Shown here: positions 54,730-63,945 of the stretch, one piece after another
How the letters are laid out: every line of letters starts with the position of its first letter
Numbering within the stretch: position 1 is the first letter of the stretch
Translations under genes and position numbers: made by a program
The notes under the pieces: model-generated
Told to the model about the DNA's origin: nothing
Databases searched by the model: none
The model's input: the letters and a program-made list of their open reading frames with translations, nothing else
From: Flavobacterium sp.
GTDB lineage: Bacteria > Bacteroidota > Bacteroidia > Flavobacteriales > Flavobacteriaceae
Length of the DNA stretch: 64,000 nucleotides
Assembly (NCBI GenBank): GCA_030151255.1
Contig: JASLED010000020.1
Span: 1-64,000 of the forward strand
Reading direction: 5' to 3'

Positions 54730-54760
54730 AAAAAGGGAATGCGCTCTGCATTCCCTTTTT
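54730..54760 (-). terminator. Terminator of the copper ATPase gene
   Basis: AAAAAGGGAATGC/GCATTCCCTTTTT, perfect 13-bp stem with a 5-nt loop, directly behind the stop. Confidence 0.85.
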
Positions 54761-54765
54761 TATTG

Positions 54766-57297
54766 TTATAACTTTATATTCTTTAGTCGTAATGAGTTAA
54801 CAATTACAGAAACCGAACTAAAACTCATGGCTAGAGCAGCTATCATTGGTGACAATACAATTCCGAAAACAGGATAAAGAATGCCTGCTGCAATTGGTAT
54901 TCCTATACTGTTGTATATAAATGCAAAAAATAAATTTTGTTTAATGTTTTGCATTACTTTTTTACTCAGAATTATTACTTTAGGTATTCCGCTTAAATCA
55001 CCTTTAAGCAAAGTAACTTCTGCGCTTTCTATTGCAACATCAGTACCAGTGCCCATTGCTATACCAATATTAGCTTGAGCCAATGCAGGTGCATCATTTA
55101 TTCCATCTCCTGCCATGGCTACAATTTTTCCTTCCTCTTGCAAACGTTTTATTTCATTTAATTTATCATTTGGCATAGCTTCTGCAATAAATCGATGAAT
55201 ACCTAATTCTCTTGCTACAGCTTGCGCCGTTAAAGGATTGTCGCCTGTTAGCATCACAACTTCTACTCCAGATTTTATCAATTGATTTACTGCTAAACGG
55301 CTACTTTCTTTTATTTTATCATAAATAACAACAAAGCCAATAATTATATTATTTTCTGCAATATAAGATACGGTTCTTCCCATTGCTTGTTCTTGCTGTA
55401 CTAACGTTTGTAGTTGCTCATTAATTACTGCATGAACTTCATCCATTAAAGCTTTATTTCCTACAGACAAGCGCTTTTTATCTACAATTCCTTGAATTCC
55501 TTTTCCTGTTTTACTTACAAACATTTTTACAGGAATAAGCTCTAAAAATAATTCTTTCGATTTTGAAATAAATGCTAACGCCAAAGGATGTTCGCTATTT
55601 TGATTTAAAGAAGCTGTTAATTGTGCTAATTCTTTTTCTGTATAACTTGATGTTGAAACTATTTTAGAAACAGAAGGTTTTCCTTCAGTTAATGTGCCTG
55701 TTTTATCTGTAATTAATACATTTATTTTATTTGCTATTTCTAAAACTTCAGCATTTTTAATTAATAGTCCATTTTGTGCACCTTTTCCAATTCCAACCAT
55801 AATAGACATTGGTGTTGCTAAACCTAAAGCACACGGACATGCAATAATTAATACCGCTAAGGCATTGACAAAAGCATATGCCAGTTGAGGCTCTGGCCCA
55901 AAAAATCTCCAAATAAAAAATGTTATAATACTGACTAACACAACTACTGGTACAAAATATTTAGCTACAGTATCAGCCAACTTTTGAATTGGCGCTCGTG
56001 ATCGGCTCGCATTATTCACCATTTCGATAATTTGCGCTAATAAAGTTTCTGACCCAACTTTTTCGGCAACCATTACAAAAGAAGATGTTGCGTTTATTGT
56101 TCCTGCTACAATTGTATCTCCTTTTATTTTATGCACTGGCACAGGTTCTCCAGTAATCATAGATTCATCAATTACTGCTTCTCCTTCATGAATTGATCCA
56201 TCAACCGGAATTTTTTCTCCTGGTTTTACTCTTAATAAATTTCCTTTTACAATTTGCTCTATTAAGATTAGCTCATCTCCCTTATCTGTAATTAATGTGG
56301 CTTGTGTTGGAGATAAGTTTAATAACTCTTTAATAGCAGAATTTGTTCTACTATGTGCCTTTGCTTCCATTAATTGCCCAACCAACACTAATGTTAGAAT
56401 AACTGATACTGATTCAAAATACAAATGAATACCGTGCTCTCCTTTAAAATCTTCTGGAAAAATTGACGGAAAGAATAATGCTACAACGCTAAAAATTAAT
56501 CCAGCAGCAGCACCTAAACCAATTAGACTAAACATATTCAAATTCCATGTTTTGAATGAAATCCAAGCGCGAGTAAAAAACATCCAACAAACATAAACCA
56601 CAGGAATTGTAAATAACAACTGTAAATAATTATTCCATTCGTGAGGAATTATTTTTCCAATTGGATCGTTGGGAATCATTCCGCCCATTGCTAATACAAA
56701 CACAGGAATTGTAAATAATATAGCTATGCGGAGTTTTTTAACCATATCGATATAAGTAGTATCTTCTGGCTGAATTCTTATTGTTTTTGCAACTAATGAC
56801 ATTCCACAAATTGGACAATCGCCAGGCTGATCATACGTTTTATCACCTTCACAAAGCATTGGGCAATAATAAACAGTTTTATCAATTTTAGCTGCTGGTA
56901 TTTGTTCTAAATTCATTCCGCATACCGGACAACCAACATTAGAATCATATACTTTATCTCCTTCGCAAAGCATCGGACAAAAATATTTTCCTGCTTTATC
57001 CTCCATCCCCTTGGGCAATTCTTGTACAAATAAATCTTCTTCGTTTATTTCTACGGGAGGTAAAAATGTTTCGTTTCCTGAATCATCAATAATTACTTCT
57101 TGTAAAATATAATTTCCTTTTTTTAATAACTCTTTCTGTAATGTTAGTGTATCAACATTTTCAGGCAATTGTATCGTTGCTCTTTCTGTTTCTAACACAA
57201 CCGAAGCACTTATACCTTTTATTTCATTTAAGGTATTTTCTACTTTTGTACGGCAGCCGTTACAGCTCATACCGCTTACTTTATATATTTTTTTCAT
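54766..57297 (-). CDS. Copper-translocating P-type ATPase with two Cys-rich metal-binding modules
   Basis: The start at 57297 (MKKIYKVSGMSCNGC) gives 843 aa; 14 extra codons upstream are possible. An HMA domain with CNGC (12-15) is followed by two near-identical modules, each with CPMLCEGD and a CPxCGM pair (Cys107/111/123/126 and 145/149/161/164). The P1B-1 core has ACPCALGLATPMS, ITDKTGTLTEGKP, SEHPLALAF and AGDGINDAPAL, plus YNSIGIP and MSFSSVSVIVNS. These mark a Cu(I) exporter. The doubled modules probably bind metal or act as sensors. No CueR- or CsoR-like regulator is adjacent. Confidence 0.92.
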   Translation of the reverse strand: MKKIYKVSGMSCNGCRTKVENTLNEIKGISASVVLETERATIQLPENVDTLTLQKELLKKGNYILQEVIIDDSGNETFLPPVEINEEDLFVQELPKGMEDKAGKYFCPMLCEGDKVYDSNVGCPVCGMNLEQIPAAKIDKTVYYCPMLCEGDKTYDQPGDCPICGMSLVAKTIRIQPEDTTYIDMVKKLRIAILFTIPVFVLAMGGMIPNDPIGKIIPHEWNNYLQLLFTIPVVYVCWMFFTRAWISFKTWNLNMFSLIGLGAAAGLIFSVVALFFPSIFPEDFKGEHGIHLYFESVSVILTLVLVGQLMEAKAHSRTNSAIKELLNLSPTQATLITDKGDELILIEQIVKGNLLRVKPGEKIPVDGSIHEGEAVIDESMITGEPVPVHKIKGDTIVAGTINATSSFVMVAEKVGSETLLAQIIEMVNNASRSRAPIQKLADTVAKYFVPVVVLVSIITFFIWRFFGPEPQLAYAFVNALAVLIIACPCALGLATPMSIMVGIGKGAQNGLLIKNAEVLEIANKINVLITDKTGTLTEGKPSVSKIVSTSSYTEKELAQLTASLNQNSEHPLALAFISKSKELFLELIPVKMFVSKTGKGIQGIVDKKRLSVGNKALMDEVHAVINEQLQTLVQQEQAMGRTVSYIAENNIIIGFVVIYDKIKESSRLAVNQLIKSGVEVVMLTGDNPLTAQAVARELGIHRFIAEAMPNDKLNEIKRLQEEGKIVAMAGDGINDAPALAQANIGIAMGTGTDVAIESAEVTLLKGDLSGIPKVIILSKKVMQNIKQNLFFAFIYNSIGIPIAAGILYPVFGIVLSPMIAALAMSFSSVSVIVNSLRLKNIKL

Positions 57298-57394
57298 CTG
57301 TACATTTTTACTCTTACAAAATTCTGATATTAATTTCATAGAAGTGTTATATAATTTCTAGAAAGGATTATATCATTTATAAAGCTACAAAAAG

Positions 57395-57430
57395 AAAAGC
57401 GCTTGCAAGAAAAATCTTGCAAGCGCTTTT
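57395..57430 (-). terminator. secA terminator
   Basis: AAAAGCGCTTGCAAGA/TCTTGCAAGCGCTTTT, perfect 16-bp stem with an AAAA loop. Confidence 0.85.
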
Positions 57431-57456
57431 TATTGATTAGAAAATCTAATTTATGA

Positions 57457-60400
57457 TTAAACTTGTTCTTCTGTTGGCTGTACTGGTAAGTCAGCTTTTG
57501 TTAAGAACGATGTTACTTCACTATCCATTTCTCCAATTGTAGTTTGGAACAATTCAAATGCTTCGAATTTGTAAATCAATAACGGATCTTTTTGCTCGTG
57601 AACAGCTAATTGTACTGATTGTTTTAATTCGTCCATTTTTCTTAAGTGTTTCTTCCAAGCTTCATCTAAAATTGCTAGAGTAACGCTTTTTTCGAAATCA
57701 TCAATTAAGCTTTTTCCTTCAGAATTATATGCTTCTTCCAAATTAGTAACAATATTCATTGTTTTAATACCATCTGTGAAAGGAACTACAATACGCTCAA
57801 AACTACCATTATTGTTTTCGTAAACATTTTTAATTACTTTGAAAGCCTCTTGTGCAGTGCGCTCAGATTTTTCTCTGTAAGAGTTAAATGCTTTTTCGTA
57901 TAATTTATTTGCTAACGTAACTACATCGTCTTTATTGAAATCGCTTTCTGATATTACATCGTTTATACCAAAATTACGAATCATATCTAAATCTAAATTC
58001 TTGTAATCGTTTGCTAATTTGTTTGCTCCAGCAATACGCTCACATAAATCGTACATCATGTTTGCGATATCTACTTTTAAACGTTCTCCGAATAAAGCGT
58101 GTTTTCTACGTTTATAAACAACCTCACGTTGTGCATTCATTACGTCATCATATTCTAATAAACGTTTACGAATACCAAAGTTATTTTCTTCAACTTTTTT
58201 CTGTGCTCTTTCGATAGATTTTGTCATCATAGAGTGTTGGATTACTTCTCCGTCCTCTAAGCCCATTCTATCCATAATTTTTGCTACACGCTCAGAACCA
58301 AACAAACGCATTAAGTTATCTTCTAACGAAACGTAGAATTGAGAACTTCCTGGATCTCCTTGACGACCTGCACGACCTCTTAACTGACGGTCTACACGAC
58401 GAGAATCATGACGCTCTGTACCAATAATTGCCAAACCTCCTCTATCTTTTACTTCTTGAGAAAGTTTAATATCCGTACCACGACCTGCCATATTTGTTGC
58501 AATTGTAACAATACCTGGTTTTCCAGCTTCTTCTACAATTTGTGCTTCTTGCTTGTGTAATTTTGCGTTTAATACGTTGTGTTGAATACCACGCATTTTT
58601 AGCGATCTACTCAATAATTCTGAAATCTCAACCGAAGTAGTACCAATTAATACTGGACGTCCTTCTTGTGATAATTCTACCACATCATCAATTACTGCCT
58701 TGTATTTTTCACGTACTGAACGATAAATTTTATCTTCTTTATCTTTACGAGCAATTCCTCTGTTTGTTGGAATTTCTACTACGTCTAATTTGTAAATTTC
58801 CAAAAACTCTCCTGCTTCTGTAATTGCAGTACCTGTCATACCTCCTAGCTTGTTATACATACGGAAGTAATTTTGTAATGTAATTGTTGCAAAAGTTTGC
58901 GTAGCAGCTTCGATTTTTACATTTTCTTTTGCTTCAATTGCTTGGTGCAAACCGTCTGAGTAACGACGACCATCCATGATACGTCCTGTTTGCTCATCAA
59001 CAATCATAATCTTGTTATCCATAATTACATACTCTGTATCTTTTTCAAACAAAGTATATGCTTTTAATAACTGATTTAATGTATGAATACGCTCGCTTTT
59101 TACTCCAAAATCTTGAAACAATCTTTCTTTAGCTAAAGCCTCATCTTCTTTGCTTAATTTTTTATCTTCTATTTTTGCAATTTCAGTACCAATATCTGGA
59201 AGTACAAAGAAATGACTATCTGTATCTTGAGAAAGTGCTTTAATACCATTATCTGTTAACTGAACTTGGTTGTTTTTTTCCTCAATTACAAAATATAATG
59301 CTTCATCCACTTTATGCATTTCTCTATTATTATCTTGCATATAATGGTTTTCAGTTTTTTGAAGTAATTGTTTTACACCTTCTTCACTTAAAAACTTAAT
59401 TAGAGCTTTATTTTTAGGTAAACTTCTGTAAGCTCTCAATAATAAAAATCCTGCTTCTTTTGTGTTACCTTCTTTTATCATTTTTTTAGACTCTGCTAAA
59501 AATCCGTTTGCTAACTTTCTTTGCATTTCTACAAGGTTAGACACTTGCGGTTTTAACTCGTTAAATTCATGACGATCTCCTTGTGGAACTGGCCCTGATA
59601 TAATTAATGGCGTTCTAGCATCATCTACTAATACAGAATCCACCTCATCTACAATTGCAAAGTTGTGTTTTCTTTGTACTAGTTCTTCTGGCGTATGCGC
59701 CATATTATCTCTTAGGTAATCGAAACCAAATTCGTTATTTGTACCATAAGTAATATCTGCTGCATAAGCTGCTCTTCTTCCTGCTGAATTTGGTTGGTGA
59801 TTGTCAATACAATCAACTGTCATACCATGAAACTCAAACAATGGCGCTTTCCATTGACTATCACGTTTTGCCAAATAATCATTTACTGTTACTAAATGCA
59901 CTCCATTTCCTGTTAATGCATTTAGGTACAAAGGTGAAGTAGCTACTAACGTTTTTCCTTCCCCAGTATGCATCTCTGCAATTTTACCTTGGTGCAATAC
60001 TGTTCCACCGATTAACTGTACATCATAATGAACCATATCCCAAGTAACTTCCTTACCTGCGGCAGACCATTTATTTGCCCAATGTGCTTTTCCGTCAATA
60101 ATAGTTACGTAAGGTTTTGATTGAGCAAACTCAATATCTTTGTCTGTAGCTGTAACAATTACGGTGTCATTATCTTTGAAACGTTTTGCTGTTTCTTTTA
60201 CCACTGCAAAAGCTTCTGGCAAAATATCCATCAATACTTTTTCTGTATTATCGTATGCTTCTTTTTCTAGGCTGTCAATGTTTGCGTAAATTGCTTCTCT
60301 TTTATCGATGTCTTGTGTTTTTTCAATTTCATCTTTATAAGAAGCTATTTTAGCATCCTGGTCTGCTCTTGATTGTTGAATCAAATCTTTAAAAAAGATC

Positions 60401-60546
60401 GTCTTCGCACGCAACTCGTCGTTAGACAAACTAGCTAACGATGGTTCGTAGGTTTTAATTTTTTCAATTATAGGTTTTATTGCTTTGATATCTCTTTCTG
60501 ATTTATCTCCAACAAAAACCTTTAATATTGAATTTATAATACTCAT
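57457..60546 (-). CDS. secA: Preprotein translocase ATPase SecA
   Basis: A 1029-aa SecA that drives proteins through SecYEG. NBD1: AEMHTGEGKTLVATSPLYLN and IVDEVDSVLVDDARTPLIIS. NBD2 and the scaffold include TNMAGRGTDIKLSQEV, RRVDRQLRGRAGRQGDPGSS and SIERAQKKVEENNFGIRKRL. Compared with E. coli (901 aa) it carries the Bacteroidota insertions, for example the stretch around 340-430 between the split NBD1 halves. The C-terminus ends at PTEEQV without the usual Cys-rich zinc-binding SecB-docking motif. The frame closes naturally and a terminator follows, so this is not a visible frameshift. Confidence 0.96.
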   Translation of the reverse strand: MSIINSILKVFVGDKSERDIKAIKPIIEKIKTYEPSLASLSNDELRAKTIFFKDLIQQSRADQDAKIASYKDEIEKTQDIDKREAIYANIDSLEKEAYDNTEKVLMDILPEAFAVVKETAKRFKDNDTVIVTATDKDIEFAQSKPYVTIIDGKAHWANKWSAAGKEVTWDMVHYDVQLIGGTVLHQGKIAEMHTGEGKTLVATSPLYLNALTGNGVHLVTVNDYLAKRDSQWKAPLFEFHGMTVDCIDNHQPNSAGRRAAYAADITYGTNNEFGFDYLRDNMAHTPEELVQRKHNFAIVDEVDSVLVDDARTPLIISGPVPQGDRHEFNELKPQVSNLVEMQRKLANGFLAESKKMIKEGNTKEAGFLLLRAYRSLPKNKALIKFLSEEGVKQLLQKTENHYMQDNNREMHKVDEALYFVIEEKNNQVQLTDNGIKALSQDTDSHFFVLPDIGTEIAKIEDKKLSKEDEALAKERLFQDFGVKSERIHTLNQLLKAYTLFEKDTEYVIMDNKIMIVDEQTGRIMDGRRYSDGLHQAIEAKENVKIEAATQTFATITLQNYFRMYNKLGGMTGTAITEAGEFLEIYKLDVVEIPTNRGIARKDKEDKIYRSVREKYKAVIDDVVELSQEGRPVLIGTTSVEISELLSRSLKMRGIQHNVLNAKLHKQEAQIVEEAGKPGIVTIATNMAGRGTDIKLSQEVKDRGGLAIIGTERHDSRRVDRQLRGRAGRQGDPGSSQFYVSLEDNLMRLFGSERVAKIMDRMGLEDGEVIQHSMMTKSIERAQKKVEENNFGIRKRLLEYDDVMNAQREVVYKRRKHALFGERLKVDIANMMYDLCERIAGANKLANDYKNLDLDMIRNFGINDVISESDFNKDDVVTLANKLYEKAFNSYREKSERTAQEAFKVIKNVYENNNGSFERIVVPFTDGIKTMNIVTNLEEAYNSEGKSLIDDFEKSVTLAILDEAWKKHLRKMDELKQSVQLAVHEQKDPLLIYKFEAFELFQTTIGEMDSEVTSFLTKADLPVQPTEEQV

Positions 60547-60589
60547 ATTTTGGTAGTTTTTGTACTTTCTATTTATTTAAACAAACAAA

Positions 60590-60612
60590 AAAAAGCCTTG
60601 AAAAAGGCTTTT
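60590..60612 (-). terminator. Terminator of the DUF2795 gene
   Basis: AAAAGCCTT/AAGGCTTTT stem with a 4-nt loop and a minus-strand T-run, 8 bp behind the stop. Confidence 0.75.
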
Positions 60613-60620
60613 TCTTTATA

Positions 60621-60842
60621 TTAATACTCATCCTCATTCCAAAGATAATCTTCGTCTGTAGGATAGTCTGGCCAAATTTCTTCCATTGATTCGTAGATTT
60701 CTCCTTCATCTTCAATAGATTGCAAGTTTTCTACTACTTCAAGCGGCGCTCCTGTACGAATAGCGTAATCAATCAATTCATCTTTAGTAGCAGGCCACGG
60801 CGCATCACTTAAATACGATGCCAATTCTAATGTCCAATACAT
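60621..60842 (-). CDS. DUF2795 domain-containing small acidic protein
   Basis: A 73-aa, strongly acidic protein. LASYLSDAPWPATKDELIDY and AIRTGAPLEVVENLQSI form the DUF2795 helical domain; the tail is Asp/Glu-rich (YPTDEDYLWNEDEY). The family is widespread, small and without a proven function. A TATTTTTG box lies at 60874-60867, giving a short leader. It sits just upstream of secA but has its own terminator. Confidence 0.82.
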   Translation of the reverse strand: MYWTLELASYLSDAPWPATKDELIDYAIRTGAPLEVVENLQSIEDEGEIYESMEEIWPDYPTDEDYLWNEDEY

Positions 60843-60971
60843 CTCTAATCTTTTTAAATTTTATTGCAAAAATATATTTTTTTATGATATAAGCAAGCTT
60901 TTTTTATAATATTTCCCTTATAGCAAAGAACGTAATTGTAATTATTTACTCGCTAAAGAAAATAAGCTACA

Positions 60972-61547
60972 TTATCCTAACTTTTCAGGTATCCATTTTA
61001 CTTCTTCTGCTTGTAAATCGAAAGTCAACTTTCGTGCCAACACAAAAAGATAGTCAGATAGTCGGTTTAAATATTTCAAAACACCTTCATCTACTGACTC
61101 TGTTTCGTTTAAATGTACTGACAAACGCTCTGCACGTCTGCAAACGCATCTAGCAATATGACAATATGACACAGTTGTATGTCCTCCTGGTAAAACAAAA
61201 TGAGTCATTGGTGGCAAACTATCTTCCATTCTATCAATTTCATTTTCCAACAATTCGATGTCTTTTTCTTCAATTTTAGGAATATTCAATCGCTCTTTTC
61301 CATTTTTAAGAATGGCTTTTTCTGGATCAGTTGCTAAAACTGCTCCAGCGGTAAATAAATCATGTTGAATTTTGATTAGAACTTCTTTATATAATGGATT
61401 GATGTCTTGATCGCGAATTAATCCAATATAAGAATTTAATTCATCTACCGTACCGTAGCTTTCTATTCTAATATGATGTTTTGGCACTCTTGTACCACCA
61501 AACAATGCAGTTGTGCCTTTATCTCCTGTTTTTGTATATACTTTCAT
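60972..61547 (-). CDS. Cob(I)yrinic acid a,c-diamide adenosyltransferase (PduO type)
   Basis: A 191-aa PduO-type ATP:cob(I)alamin adenosyltransferase that makes adenosylcobalamin. N-terminal KVYTKTGDKGTTALFGGTRV binds ATP; YGTVDELNSYIGLIRD and the C-terminal CHIARCVCRRAERLSV with LNRLSDYLFVLARKL are signature regions. Complete and of normal length. No cobalamin riboswitch or other cobalamin gene is nearby, so it probably serves salvage of cobalamin for an enzyme such as methylmalonyl-CoA mutase or a class II ribonucleotide reductase. Confidence 0.93.
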   Translation of the reverse strand: MKVYTKTGDKGTTALFGGTRVPKHHIRIESYGTVDELNSYIGLIRDQDINPLYKEVLIKIQHDLFTAGAVLATDPEKAILKNGKERLNIPKIEEKDIELLENEIDRMEDSLPPMTHFVLPGGHTTVSYCHIARCVCRRAERLSVHLNETESVDEGVLKYLNRLSDYLFVLARKLTFDLQAEEVKWIPEKLG

Positions 61548-61625
61548 TACTCCTTTTTATATTAAAAAAATGGCTTTTTATATAGGGAGCAAATTAAGAG
61601 ATTTTAAACGATAAGAAAAATGAAA

Positions 61626-62324
61626 TTATTTTATTCTTTTGTCACTTTCAATAATTCCGTCGCGCAAACGAATAATTCGATGAGCATGTTCTGCAATATC
61701 TTCTTCGTGAGTAACTAAAATTACAGTATTTCCGTTGCTGTGAATTTCATCAAACAACGCCATAATTTCGATAGAAGTTTTGGTATCTAAATTACCTGTT
61801 GGTTCATCTGCTAAAATAATTGAAGGATTATTTACTAAAGCACGCGCCACGGCAACACGCTGTCTTTGCCCACCAGACAACTGATTTGGATGATGATCTA
61901 CACGGTCGCTTAGACCGACTAATTTTAACACTTCTAATGCTCGAACATTGCGTTCGTGTTTGGATTTACCAGCATAAACCATTGGCAAAGCTACATTATC
62001 TAATGCCGTTGTACGAGGCATTAAATTAAAGGTTTGAAAAACAAATCCGATGTCTTTATTTCTAATTTCTGCCAACTGATCGTCATTTAATTTACTTACA
62101 TCTTTATTATTTAAACTATAATAGCCAGAAGTTGGTGTATCTAAACATCCTAAAACATTCATCAAAGTAGATTTTCCAGAACCTGATGGTCCCATCAATG
62201 CAACATAATCGCCTTTTTCAATCTGAAGATCTACTCCTTTAAGTACTTTTAAAGTTTCTGATCCCATTTTAAAATCGCGAGTAATGTTTTTTATGTCTAT
62301 TATTAATTCTTTTTGCATAACCAA
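61626..62324 (-). CDS. ABC transporter ATP-binding protein (LolD/MacB type)
   Basis: A 232-aa ATPase. Walker A LMGPSGSGKSTLMNVLG, Q-loop FVFQTFNLMPRTTALDNVAL, signature QLSGGQRQRVAVARAL, Walker B IILADEPTGNLD and switch ILVTHEEDIAEHAHR are all intact. The short GYYSLNNKDVSKL region and TALDNVALPMVYAGKSKHER place it with the LolD/MacB/FtsE group. The permease gene is not next to it, so the partner must be elsewhere. Met3 (62318) is an equally good start. The next gene upstream, 37 bp away, is the methyltransferase-like gene. Confidence 0.9.
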   Translation of the reverse strand: MVMQKELIIDIKNITRDFKMGSETLKVLKGVDLQIEKGDYVALMGPSGSGKSTLMNVLGCLDTPTSGYYSLNNKDVSKLNDDQLAEIRNKDIGFVFQTFNLMPRTTALDNVALPMVYAGKSKHERNVRALEVLKLVGLSDRVDHHPNQLSGGQRQRVAVARALVNNPSIILADEPTGNLDTKTSIEIMALFDEIHSNGNTVILVTHEEDIAEHAHRIIRLRDGIIESDKRIK

Positions 62325-62361
62325 GCTGTTTATTCAATAAGTCTATTAAAACACTTTTTTG

Positions 62362-62898
62362 TTACACTTTTATCAAGCGCAATATTTTATCTTGGTGTAA
62401 TCTTAGATTAAAATTTTGTTTTAATTGTTCTTTTCTTTTAAACGCTACGCCAAAATAATAAAAATCTAAAGTTACCGTTATTTCTGGCAATGCAACAATT
62501 TTTTGCCAATAGTCTTCAACAAAAATTTGTTTATTTCTTCTGTCTAAAATAAATACAGAATCGTTGTGCATAACTTGTATTAATTTTTCTTGACTTGGAA
62601 GATTATCTGTGTTATTTCCGAAAATAATAAAGTCGGAAGTTTTCCCATTATTCATATCAAAATTAACCACTTCTTGTGCAATGCCACTTTCTTTTGCAGT
62701 ATCAAATCCTAAAACTGTAATTTCTTTTGGCTTAAAATATGTTATCATTCGATCTAAAAACTGTTTTTTTTTGGAAATATCGCTCCATTTTGAATGAGAT
62801 GTATAAATACCTTTTATAAGTAAATTAAATACAAACGGAGAATGTACACCATGTTCATTTGAAGCAGATAACCAAAATTTAAAATATTCAAAATTCAT
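62362..62898 (-). CDS. Degenerate class I SAM-methyltransferase-like protein
   Basis: A 178-aa protein. EHGVHSPFVFNLLIKGIYTS and, near the end, NDSVFILDRRNKQIFVEDYW with EITVTLDFYYFGVAFKRKEQ match a Bacteroidota family usually annotated as class I SAM-dependent methyltransferase of about 240 aa. Here the middle is much shorter, and the glycine-rich SAM loop is not evident; only ITVLGFDTAKESGIA remains at that place. It may have lost catalysis. A TATTTTTG box lies at 62934-62927. It probably shares a transcript with the ABC ATPase gene. Confidence 0.6.
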   Translation of the reverse strand: MNFEYFKFWLSASNEHGVHSPFVFNLLIKGIYTSHSKWSDISKKKQFLDRMITYFKPKEITVLGFDTAKESGIAQEVVNFDMNNGKTSDFIIFGNNTDNLPSQEKLIQVMHNDSVFILDRRNKQIFVEDYWQKIVALPEITVTLDFYYFGVAFKRKEQLKQNFNLRLHQDKILRLIKV

Positions 62899-63051
62899 TG
62901 TTCTACAGTTTTTTATTTCTATAGCACAAAAATACGGCGTTTATTACAACCTATGTTTAGAAACAGTACAAAAACATTAACTTATAAAAACCTATAAATA
63001 AACAGATTAAAAAAATTAAATAAAAAAATAAATATTTTTTGACAATTGTAG

Positions 63052-63082
63052 TTTGGTTTTACAGAATATCGTTATATATTTG
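63052..63082 (+). promoter_or_regulatory. tRNA-Arg promoter (TTTG-N19-TATATTTG)
   Basis: TTTG at 63052-63055 and TATATTTG at 63075-63082, spacing 19 bp. The start of transcription is expected near 63088, about 14 nt before the tRNA. One of the best promoter matches in the window. Confidence 0.75.
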
Positions 63083-63101
63083 CACTCGCAATAAGCAATT
63101 A

Positions 63102-63175
63102 GGCGATGTGGCGCAACTGAATAGCGCATCTGATTACGGCTCAGAAGGTTACAGGTTTGAATCCTGTCATCGTCA
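63102..63175 (+). tRNA. tRNA-Arg(ACG)
   Basis: A 74-nt cloverleaf. The acceptor stem GGCGATG pairs with CATCGTC (one G-T), discriminator A. The D-arm has GCGC/GCGC. The anticodon stem TCTGA/TCAGA encloses the loop TTACGGC, giving anticodon ACG (read as ICG after deamination). The T-arm is ACAGG TTTGAAT CCTGT. CCA is not encoded. A strong promoter precedes it and a perfect palindromic terminator follows. Confidence 0.95.
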
Positions 63176-63177
63176 CA

Positions 63178-63212
63178 AAAAAAGCCTCTCACATATGTGA
63201 GAGGCTTTTTTA
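63178..63212. terminator. Bidirectional terminator behind tRNA-Arg
   Basis: AAAGCCTCTCACAT/ATGTGAGAGGCTTT, a continuous perfect palindrome with flanking A and T runs. It serves tRNA-Arg and the AlkD-type gene on the other strand. Confidence 0.85.
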
Positions 63213-63216
63213 TTGT

Positions 63217-63945
63217 TTATTTTCTCATGGCTTCTTGTTTTAATGGCAAAGGCATTTTTTCTATCGCATAACGCAATGTTGTGCGTGGCATAACTGCTTT
63301 GTGCTTTATTACATAATCATACACCCAATCGGTATGATATTTACAACCTTCTTTAAGCAACCAACCACAACCTTTTTGAACCATATCATCTAAATCTAAA
63401 AGCACACGATCTGCCATTGCAAAAACTTCTTGCATTTGTTGTCCGTTTTTTGCACAAACAATTAAACTTACCACAGCTCCTCTGCGCATCCAACGATTGG
63501 GTGATTCTGTCCATTTATACATCACTTTTATTTTTTGAGGATGCTCGAGTAATAAATATCCAATTATAGTGGTACACAACATATCGCACGATGCCCAATT
63601 ATTTACATATTTATTCAACCATTTTTGAAAAAGAAGAATATCTTTTGGTTCATATTTTTTTCGCCAATATTTTACTAATAAACAAGCTACATAAGCTTCT
63701 TCAAAATATCCTGATTGCCATAGCAAAGTGCATAATTCATAAACTTCTTCTTTAGTCCAATGTTTTATTTCTTTATGTGTTTCGCTTCCTACAACTGCAA
63801 GAATTTTTATAGGCGTACCATATCTCAGGGCTTTTTCGCCATCTTTAAAAAATCGTTCAGATTTAAGAATTGTAACTTCATCTGCATTATCCTTTAATGC
63901 TTGTTTTATTTCATGAAGTTTTGTTTCTATATTAAGTAGATTCAT
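63217..63945 (-). CDS. DNA alkylation repair protein, AlkD-like HEAT repeats
   Basis: A 242-aa all-helical protein of HEAT-like repeats. Family hallmarks are RWMRRGAVVSLIVCAKNG, DDMVQKGCGWLLKEG and the C-terminal PRTTLRYAIEKMPLPLKQ. AlkD-type glycosylases remove bulky or cationic alkylated bases such as 7-methylguanine and 3-methyladenine by wrapping the DNA. The position of the usual catalytic Asp corresponds to NWASCDMLCT, where an Asp is present. Its promoter lies at or beyond the right window edge. It is convergent with tRNA-Arg. Confidence 0.85.
   Translation of the reverse strand: MNLLNIETKLHEIKQALKDNADEVTILKSERFFKDGEKALRYGTPIKILAVVGSETHKEIKHWTKEEVYELCTLLWQSGYFEEAYVACLLVKYWRKKYEPKDILLFQKWLNKYVNNWASCDMLCTTIIGYLLLEHPQKIKVMYKWTESPNRWMRRGAVVSLIVCAKNGQQMQEVFAMADRVLLDLDDMVQKGCGWLLKEGCKYHTDWVYDYVIKHKAVMPRTTLRYAIEKMPLPLKQEAMRK

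Noticed and set aside
60843..60971. Cobalamin riboswitch upstream or near the adenosyltransferase gene
   Set aside because: The flanking gaps are short and AT-rich with no B12-box-like sequence.
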